The position numbers were made by a program, and so were the translations under genes. The notes under the pieces were generated by a model. That model had not been told where the DNA came from. It did no database searches and was given only the letters and a program-made list of their open reading frames with translations. From positions 1 through 64,000 of the forward strand of contig NZ_LXNG01000045.1 in assembly GCF_001642575.1 (NCBI RefSeq): a stretch of 64,000 nt of DNA. The letters are read 5' to 3'. Shown one piece after another: positions 58,627-64,000 of the stretch; position 1 is the first letter of the stretch, and the number at the start of each line of letters is the position of its first letter. The stretch is from Xanthomonas floridensis (lineage in GTDB: Bacteria; Pseudomonadota; Gammaproteobacteria; Xanthomonadales; Xanthomonadaceae).

Positions 58627-59463
58627 TCAGGGCGTTGGCCGATAGACCACGATGCCGACGGTTCTGCCGACGTATTCCATGAACGGCGAATCCACCACCT
58701 TCTCGTTTTCCGCTCGCGACGAGGCATTGCGCAGCACCGGACCCTGGTCGGTCTGCAGGAAGATGCCGACATGGCTGACATCCAGCCCGGCGGCCGGGGA
58801 GTACCTGCCGATGTAGTCGCCGCTACGCAGTTGCCGGATGAGCTGGCGATCCACATCGGCGGCGGGGATATAGGTGATGGTCCGCTGCACCACCGGCAAA
58901 CCGGGCAGGTAGAAGCTGCCGTCGGCTTTCAGGTTGAGCGCCTTGTCCACGCGCACTGCCTTGGAGCTCAGCGCTGCGGTGATGTCCTCGGCAAGCGGGT
59001 AGGAGCGGGTGACCCAGTCCGAGAAGAAGTGCTTGCGCGTGGCAAAGCCCACGATGCCATCGACGTAGCGGGTCAGGATCAGGCGGTCGACGAAATCCTG
59101 CTGCGAATAGGCGTGGCGCGCCGCTTCCACGTAGTCCAGATAGGTGAAGCAATCCAGACCCCTGAAATCGATGATCAACTTCTCCGGCGTGGTGGCCGAG
59201 CCCTGCAGCATGTTGGCCTGATACGGCGTGCCAAGAAATTCCGCCGAGATCACCTTGATCAGATGCCCAGCGCTCAGGCCGCGATGGCTGGAGACCTGAT
59301 GCAGCACGCGGTTCAAGGTGTGCAGCGTGGATGGGTCGATCTCCGCGCGCACCGGGCCGGCCGGCTGCACGGTGGCCGGTGGCGTTGCAGCCTGCACCGG
59401 CAGATCTGCCGCGCAGCCGGCGACAAGCAACGAGGCGAACATCAGGCAGGCAGGTCTGGACAT
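58627..59463 (-). CDS. DUF1460 lipoprotein, putative N-acetylmuramoyl-L-alanine amidase-like
   Basis: A 278-residue lipoprotein (lipobox LLVAGC) of the DUF1460 family, an NlpC/P60-like papain fold. FRGLDCFTYLDYVEAARHA carries the candidate nucleophile Cys and LDVSHVGIFLQTDQGPVLRNASSRAENEKVV the candidate His and Asn/Asp; ADVDRQLIRQLRSGDYIGRYSP is also typical. The characterised relative is an N-acetylmuramyl-L-alanine amidase-type enzyme acting on murein fragments. TGGAG lies five bases before the ATG at 59463. Confidence 0.82.
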   Translation of the reverse strand: MSRPACLMFASLLVAGCAADLPVQAATPPATVQPAGPVRAEIDPSTLHTLNRVLHQVSSHRGLSAGHLIKVISAEFLGTPYQANMLQGSATTPEKLIIDFRGLDCFTYLDYVEAARHAYSQQDFVDRLILTRYVDGIVGFATRKHFFSDWVTRSYPLAEDITAALSSKAVRVDKALNLKADGSFYLPGLPVVQRTITYIPAADVDRQLIRQLRSGDYIGRYSPAAGLDVSHVGIFLQTDQGPVLRNASSRAENEKVVDSPFMEYVGRTVGIVVYRPTP

Positions 59464-59497
59464 GATGGCTCCAATTTTCCAGGGGGAGAAAAATCGG

Positions 59498-59680
59498 CTA
59501 GTTGCATGTGCAGGCGCACGCTTGCACACACAGATGCGCAGGCACTGTATCGCCCTCGGGCAAGCGCGATTGACACCGCGCGCATTTCGGTGCGCCGAAA
59601 CGAGCCAACAGACTGCACGCGCTGCAGGGCAGGGCCTGGAAATCACGGCATAGGCCGCATGCCGCGTGGCGGGACAGCAT
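59498..59680 (-). CDS. Possible small cysteine-rich protein, 60 aa
   Basis: A short frame in the 306-base gap between the DUF1460 and kinase genes. The predicted peptide has eleven cysteines in 60 residues, including CxxC pairs (ACGLC, PCSAC, KCARC) and LCVQACACTC at the end, which resembles a small zinc-ribbon protein. Third-position GC is high, as in real genes of this window. There is no clear Shine-Dalgarno sequence, and no homologue is recognised, so it may be chance. Confidence 0.35.
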   Translation of the reverse strand: MLSRHAACGLCRDFQALPCSACSLLARFGAPKCARCQSRLPEGDTVPAHLCVQACACTCN

Positions 59681-59769
59681 GCGGTCTTCTTGCGGTCAAC
59701 ACCCGACATCCCGGAGGCGAGCCGGTCACCAGGTTCCATGTGCAGACGCAGGTTTGCCGACCGTGCGCA

Positions 59770-62418
59770 TCACCCGCGCCGCAGCAGCATTTGCGTCATC
59801 AATGCACGCAGGGCCGGCGGACGCACCGGCTTGGAAAGAAAGCCCCATCCCAACTCCTGTGCGTGCTCGCGCAGCGCCGGGTCCGGTTCTGCGGTGATCA
59901 GGATGATGCGTGGCTCACGCTGCCAGCGTTCCACCAGTTGCGGCAGCAGCATGGGGCCGTAGTGCGCGCCCATGCGCACATCCAGCAGCAACAGTTCCGG
60001 TGCATCGTCGGCAGTGGCGCCGGCAAGCGCATCGTCCGGGCCGCCGGCAAAATCCACCCGGCATTCCCAGCGTTCGAGCAGGGCACGGGTGGCCTCGCAC
60101 ACGCGCGGGTCGTCGTCCACGCACCACACGCGGCAGCCGTGCAGGATGGGGTCGTTGCCGGGCTCGGCAGGCGCCGTGGCGGGCGGCAGCTGCTGCCTGG
60201 CAATCGCAGCACGTTCGCCCAGCGGCAGGCTGACCGAAAACACGCTGCCGCTGCCCAGCGTGGAACGCAGGCCGATGCGGTGGCCCAGCAGGCGGCCGAT
60301 GCGTTCGACGATCGCCAGCCCAAGGCCAGCGCCGCGGTCGTTGGCCACGCCATCGTCCAGTCGTCGGAACTCTTCGAAGATTTCGTGCTGCAAGGCGTCG
60401 GGAATGCCCGGGCCCTGGTCGTGCACTTCGATGCGCAGCCAGCCGCCGCGTCGCCGGCACCCCAGCAGCACGCGGCCGCGCGGGGTATAGCGGATCGCGT
60501 TGGACAAAAAGTTCTGCAGGATGCGGCGCAGCAGAGTTTCGTCGCTCAGCACCACCGCCGAGGTGGGCACGTAATTCAGCGCCAGTCCGCGGTCTTCGGC
60601 CAGGATGCCGAACTCGCGTGCCAGCGTTTCCATCAGTGGGGCGAGTGCGAAGTCGCGCACCTGCGTCTTCAGGCTGCCGGCCTCCAGCCGCGAGATATCG
60701 AGCAGGCTGTTGAGGATCGCATCCTGCGCGGCGAGCGCGCCGTCGATATTGTCGACCACGCGCTTGCCGGCGGGTTCGCGCACCTGCCCACGCAGCACCG
60801 ACACGAACATGCGCGCGGCGTTGAGCGGTTGCAGCAGATCGTGCACGGCCGACGCAACGAAGCGGGTCTTGTAGCGATTGGCGTTTTCGGCCTCGCGCTT
60901 GGCGGCGGCCAGGTCGCGGGTGCGCTCGGCCACGCGGTGCTCCAGCGCATCGGCCAGCGAACGCAGTTCGCGCGCGGCGTTCTTGTAGCTGGTGATGTCG
61001 GCGTAGCTGGTGACGAACCCGCCATCGGGCAGCGGGTTGCCACGGATCTCCAGCACCGTGCCGTCTTCCTTTTCGCTTTCGCGCATATGCGGCTTGCCGC
61101 TGCGCAGGTGATTCAGCCGGCGCTCGATGGCCGCTTCGATCGGTCCCGGCCCCAGCAGCCCGCGGCGGGCGTTGAAGCGGAACAGGTCCTCGATCGGGCG
61201 GCCGATCTTGAGCAGTTCCGGTGGAAAGCGAAACAGCTCCACGTAGCGCGAATTCCATGCCACCAGGTTGAGCGCCTCGTCGATCACCACCACGCCCTGC
61301 GGCAGATGTTCCAGGCTGCGGCTCAGGCCGGCGTTGGACTGCTGCGCGGCGGCCACCACGCCGTCCTGGGCGGTGCGCAGTTCTTCGGCATGTTGTTGCA
61401 GCAGCGTCTCCAGCTCGTTCCGGCTGCGCTGGCGCAGTGCCGACAAGCGCCGCCGCTGTTGCACGAACAACCACAGCAAGGCCAGCGCCAGCCAGGTGCC
61501 GGCGGCGGCGATGGCTGCCGCGCGACCGGCGGCGGCGCTGGCGCGGGTGTCGTGCAGCAGATGCAGGCGCCAGCCGCTTTCCGGCACTTCCAGGGTCTGC
61601 CACAGCACCGGTGCGCCCAACGGCGGGTCGCGCACCTCGGCCAGCACGCCGCCGTTGCCGGTCTGTTCGATCAGCCGGCGGCGCAGCGGCAACAGCCCCT
61701 GGTCGGCGTACTGGCGGGTGCTCTGCAATTCGGTGCGGTCGCGCGGGGTGAGCGGCGCCAGCATGCGGTAGCGCCAGGTGGCGCGGCTGGCCAGGAACAC
61801 CACCCCGTGCGCGTCGGAGGCCAGCACGATGTCCGGCGTCTGCAGCCATTCGCGCTCCAGCGCGGCCAGCGCGATCTTGATCACCACCACGCCCTGCACC
61901 TGGCCGGCAGCGTCGACGATGGCCTGCGACAGGAAATAGCCCGGCTCGCTGGTAGTCATGCCGATGCCGTAAAAACTTCCGCTGCCGATGGCCAGCGCCT
62001 GCTGATAGTAGGGGCGGAATGCGTAGTCCACGCCCACGTTGCTGCGCGCCGCACGCCAGTTGCTGGCTGCCAGCGCGATGCCGTTGCGGTCGATCAGCGT
62101 CAACGTGGACGATTGGGTGACATTGTTGGCGCGTTCGAGCTTGCGGTTGAGCGCATCCACCTGGGCCGGCGATAGCGGGCCGGACACGGCGGCGCGCAGC
62201 TCCGGGTCCAGCGCCAGGATCTGCGGCAGGGTGCGATAGCGGTCGATGCGCTGCTGCAGCGCCTGCGCATAGAGCCGCAACTGCCGGCGCACGGTGACGC
62301 TTTCGTCGCGCAGCGCACTCTGTTCGACAAAATGCCCGGCCGCCAGCATGGCCACGACCATCCCGCCCAGCACGATGGCCAGGGTGAGCAGCAGGCGGCG
62401 GCGTTGCGAGGCATACAT
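59770..62418 (-). CDS. Hybrid sensor histidine kinase (NahK/ErcS-like) with periplasmic DctB-type sensor
   Basis: An 882-residue inner-membrane kinase. Two membrane helices (about residues 9-28 and 293-315) flank a periplasmic double-Cache-like sensor (TLTLIDRNGIALAASNW, YGIGMTTSEPGYFLSQAIVDAAGQVQGVVVIKI). A cytosolic PAS domain (residues about 360-480), coiled coil, His-kinase core with His526 in ASAVHDLLQPLNAARMF, ATPase motifs (NFLSNAIRYTPRG, DQGPGIPD, GAGLGLAIVERIGRLLG) and a C-terminal receiver with Asp813 in LLLLDVRMG follow. The HDLLQPLNAARxF motif is that of NahK/ErcS-type kinases. A partner LuxR-type regulator may be the one at 54494-55132. Start ATG at 62418, where the membrane segment begins. 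Confidence 0.87.
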   Translation of the reverse strand: MYASQRRRLLLTLAIVLGGMVVAMLAAGHFVEQSALRDESVTVRRQLRLYAQALQQRIDRYRTLPQILALDPELRAAVSGPLSPAQVDALNRKLERANNVTQSSTLTLIDRNGIALAASNWRAARSNVGVDYAFRPYYQQALAIGSGSFYGIGMTTSEPGYFLSQAIVDAAGQVQGVVVIKIALAALEREWLQTPDIVLASDAHGVVFLASRATWRYRMLAPLTPRDRTELQSTRQYADQGLLPLRRRLIEQTGNGGVLAEVRDPPLGAPVLWQTLEVPESGWRLHLLHDTRASAAAGRAAAIAAAGTWLALALLWLFVQQRRRLSALRQRSRNELETLLQQHAEELRTAQDGVVAAAQQSNAGLSRSLEHLPQGVVVIDEALNLVAWNSRYVELFRFPPELLKIGRPIEDLFRFNARRGLLGPGPIEAAIERRLNHLRSGKPHMRESEKEDGTVLEIRGNPLPDGGFVTSYADITSYKNAARELRSLADALEHRVAERTRDLAAAKREAENANRYKTRFVASAVHDLLQPLNAARMFVSVLRGQVREPAGKRVVDNIDGALAAQDAILNSLLDISRLEAGSLKTQVRDFALAPLMETLAREFGILAEDRGLALNYVPTSAVVLSDETLLRRILQNFLSNAIRYTPRGRVLLGCRRRGGWLRIEVHDQGPGIPDALQHEIFEEFRRLDDGVANDRGAGLGLAIVERIGRLLGHRIGLRSTLGSGSVFSVSLPLGERAAIARQQLPPATAPAEPGNDPILHGCRVWCVDDDPRVCEATRALLERWECRVDFAGGPDDALAGATADDAPELLLLDVRMGAHYGPMLLPQLVERWQREPRIILITAEPDPALREHAQELGWGFLSKPVRPPALRALMTQMLLRRG

Positions 62419-62484
62419 GCCGGCAAGTATGGCGGTCTGCTCCCGTACGCGCAGCCATCGCCTGACCGCGTGCATGCCGCCCCA

Positions 62485-62590
62485 AGCGCCGCAGCGAGCA
62501 GTCGTGAGTGGATGTGGATGGCGCGGAGGAACCGGCGTGCATACGTGGCCAATGCCCCCGCGAGCGGGCGCCGCGCAGCTTGCCTTGGCG
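62485..62590. repeat. MITE-like intergenic repeat, copy 3 (partial)
   Basis: It shares CGCAGCGAGCAGTCGTGAG and GGCGCGGAGGAACCGGCGTG with copies 1 and 2 but lacks the inverted right half. It occupies the start of the 376-base gap between the kinase start and the last porin gene, about 70 bases upstream of the kinase. Confidence 0.55.
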
Positions 62591-62678
62591 CCACCAAGCC
62601 TGCGCCACGCAGCACCCGCTCCGCACCGCTGACAGCCAACGCATCTCATCTCAAAGTGCATAACACGCTCTAAACGAC

Positions 62679-62710
62679 AACGGCCGCACCCGTAACAGGA
62701 TGCGGCCGTT
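62679..62710 (-). terminator. Hairpin after the last porin gene
   Basis: A 10-bp perfect stem (AACGGCCGCA / TGCGGCCGTT) with a 12-base loop lies about 85 bases after the porin stop codon on the minus strand; GTTTAG follows rather than a full T-run. Probable terminator. Confidence 0.6.
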
Positions 62711-62794
62711 TCGGAACGGCTGCTGCCATTGGCAGCGGCAGCAGCCCAGTGCGCGGCATCGCGTTGCCCGCGCGCTGGAATGCCGCAGCGCTGC

Positions 62795-63967
62795 TTAGAA
62801 CTGCACCTGCGCGCGCAGCTCCATCACGTGCGGGGTTTCATGCACGCCATTGCGCGAGGAATCCACCCAGCTGTAGTTGGCCTGGAACTTGAAGTGGCTG
62901 GTGAGGTACCAGTTGGCGCCGATGGTGGTGTCGTGCTGACGGCCGCCGTGGACGTTGTTGTCTTCCAGGTTCAGGCGGCTGTAGCGGGCAGTCAGTTCGA
63001 CCGCACCGTAGTCGTGCGCCGGCTTGATGTTGCCCGGTACGCCACCGGCATAGCTGCGCGACTCGCCGGTCAGCGACCAGGTGCCGTACACGTACTGGCC
63101 CTGGGCGATGAAGTGCGGCTGGCCGGCGTTACGCGCCACTTCGGCACGCAGCGCTTCGCTCTGCAGCGAGAACGGACCATGGATCCACACCGCTTCCACG
63201 CCGGTGCGGATCACGTGGTCCACATCGAGGATGGTGCCAGTGTCGATCAGGCGCACGTCGGTCAGGCCGGCTTCCGGGCGGGCACGCAGGCGCACGCGCG
63301 GGCTGAAGGACACACCGCGGCCGTCGCTGAAGCCGCGCGGGTTCTCGACCGAGCCGGCGATACCCAGGTGCAGCACGTCGCCCTCGGCCTTGAACGGGGT
63401 CCAGGCCGCATGCACCGCCTGGGTGGTGCCCGGGTTGTCGCCCTGCAGGTCCTTGCCGCCGTACGCGCCGGCCTGCAGCAGGTATTGCTGGCGCTCCAGG
63501 GTCCATTCCACGCCGGTCCGCCGGCCCTGGAACACCGCCTGCACCGGCAGGCCCAGTTCCATGAAGCTGCCCGCACGCGAGCTCTGCACCGCTTCCAGAC
63601 CCACCGGTACCTTCATGTAGCCCATCCGCACGCGGCCATAATCCTGGCCCAGCAGCGCCTTGGTCTCGAAACGGTAGAACACGTCCAGCCACAGCTTGGC
63701 TTCGAAGTCGAAATACACCATGGCGTCGTAGACGCCCTTCTTCTTGATGGTGGCGCCGAATTCCTTGCGGCGGAAATCGGTGCGGTCTTCCAGGCGGTCG
63801 TCGCCGGAGAAGTTGTTGTCGTCGTAGGCGTAGTTGCCGGTCAGGCCCAGCTCGGTGCCATCACCGAAGGTGTACTTGGTGGGCCAGTTTTCGATCGAGG
63901 TGGCTGCATTGGCAGCGGCGGGGACGATGGCAAGAGCCAACGCCAGGACAAGCACATTGAGGCGCAT
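62795..63967 (-). CDS. OprO/OprP-like outer-membrane porin (second in window)
   Basis: A 390-residue phosphate-selective porin O/P family protein. The signal peptide (MRLNVLVLALALAIVPAAANA-AT) is followed by the barrel with YTFGDGTELGLTGNYAYDDNNFS, FRRKEFGATIKKKGVYDAMVYFDFEAKLW, GYMKVPVGLEAVQSS and the terminal HVMELRAQVQF. It resembles porins that pass phosphate or pyrophosphate; there is no phosphate gene in view. The ATG at 63967 is chosen by the signal peptide; a TTG at 63985 in frame is an alternative. Upstream control regions are beyond the window edge. Confidence 0.87.
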   Translation of the reverse strand: MRLNVLVLALALAIVPAAANAATSIENWPTKYTFGDGTELGLTGNYAYDDNNFSGDDRLEDRTDFRRKEFGATIKKKGVYDAMVYFDFEAKLWLDVFYRFETKALLGQDYGRVRMGYMKVPVGLEAVQSSRAGSFMELGLPVQAVFQGRRTGVEWTLERQQYLLQAGAYGGKDLQGDNPGTTQAVHAAWTPFKAEGDVLHLGIAGSVENPRGFSDGRGVSFSPRVRLRARPEAGLTDVRLIDTGTILDVDHVIRTGVEAVWIHGPFSLQSEALRAEVARNAGQPHFIAQGQYVYGTWSLTGESRSYAGGVPGNIKPAHDYGAVELTARYSRLNLEDNNVHGGRQHDTTIGANWYLTSHFKFQANYSWVDSSRNGVHETPHVMELRAQVQF

Positions 63968-64000
63968 AGGAGTGGTCTTCGGCAATGAAAGGGGCCGGGG

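Noticed and set aside
58573-62175. 1200-codon open frame on the plus strand opposite the hybrid kinase and the DUF1460 gene
   Set aside because: It is antisense to a clear kinase, with composition dominated by Gln, Ala, Arg and His and no recognisable domain. High GC content opens such frames.

Overview
The window is high-GC gammaproteobacterial DNA and reads as a Xanthomonas chromosome segment. The clearest marker is the sucrose locus (TonB receptor, GH13 sucrose enzyme, MFS permease and LacI regulator) in the layout known as suxA/B/C/R in Xanthomonas. Tandem GH12 glucanases, a rhamnogalacturonan lyase, an alaA-type aminotransferase and dispersed heptamer (ATTCCCG-type) intergenic repeats fit the same genus. 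No rRNA, tRNA or CRISPR array was recognised.

Layout. 1-240: left end of an IS481-family element inserted at a CTAG site in the 3' end of a MocR/PdxR-type regulator, which is divergent from phzF-like and EamA exporter genes. 3.5-9.1 kb: a small unknown gene and a DegV protein, then two secreted GH12 glucanases facing a secreted PL4 rhamnogalacturonan lyase (plant cell-wall attack). 9.4-18 kb: a four-gene envelope cluster of unknown role, a translationally coupled amidohydrolase pair, a DUF924 protein, a secreted unknown protein, a Grx/HesB-like/rhodanese fusion and a polysaccharide deacetylase. 18.5-23.9 kb: siderophore-type TonB receptor, methyltransferase, SGNH hydrolase and AlaA-like aminotransferase.

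24.1-35.9 kb is the most distinctive region. A type I secretion ABC transporter and HlyD adaptor are followed by two paralogous lipoproteins and a 2279-residue RTX protein with an N-terminal class-3 lipase domain. The first lipoprotein gene carries a run of ten G that throws its 3' end out of frame. The family-conserved C-terminus is intact in another frame. This looks like a secreted lipase effector with one intact and one switched-off (or phase-variable) lipoprotein partner.

36-39.3 kb: rsgA, a QEGLA-motif protein and a DJ-1/PfpI protein. 39.7-47.2 kb: the sux locus, with two identical operator-like sites between suxA and suxC. 47.4-55.1 kb: a PhaB-like reductase lacking its catalytic Tyr, a CitMHS citrate transporter, an OprP-like porin, a TctD/TctE-type two-component system with an orphan binding protein, and a LuxR-type response regulator. 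55.3-64 kb: an SDR, two small secreted proteins, an aldo/keto reductase, a DUF1460 lipoprotein, a NahK/ErcS-like hybrid kinase and a second OprP-like porin that runs to the window edge.

Intergenic space is rich in repeats: a MITE-like palindromic element (three copies), heptamer blocks (often in inverted pairs), a 23-bp-armed REP-like hairpin and short tandem repeats.
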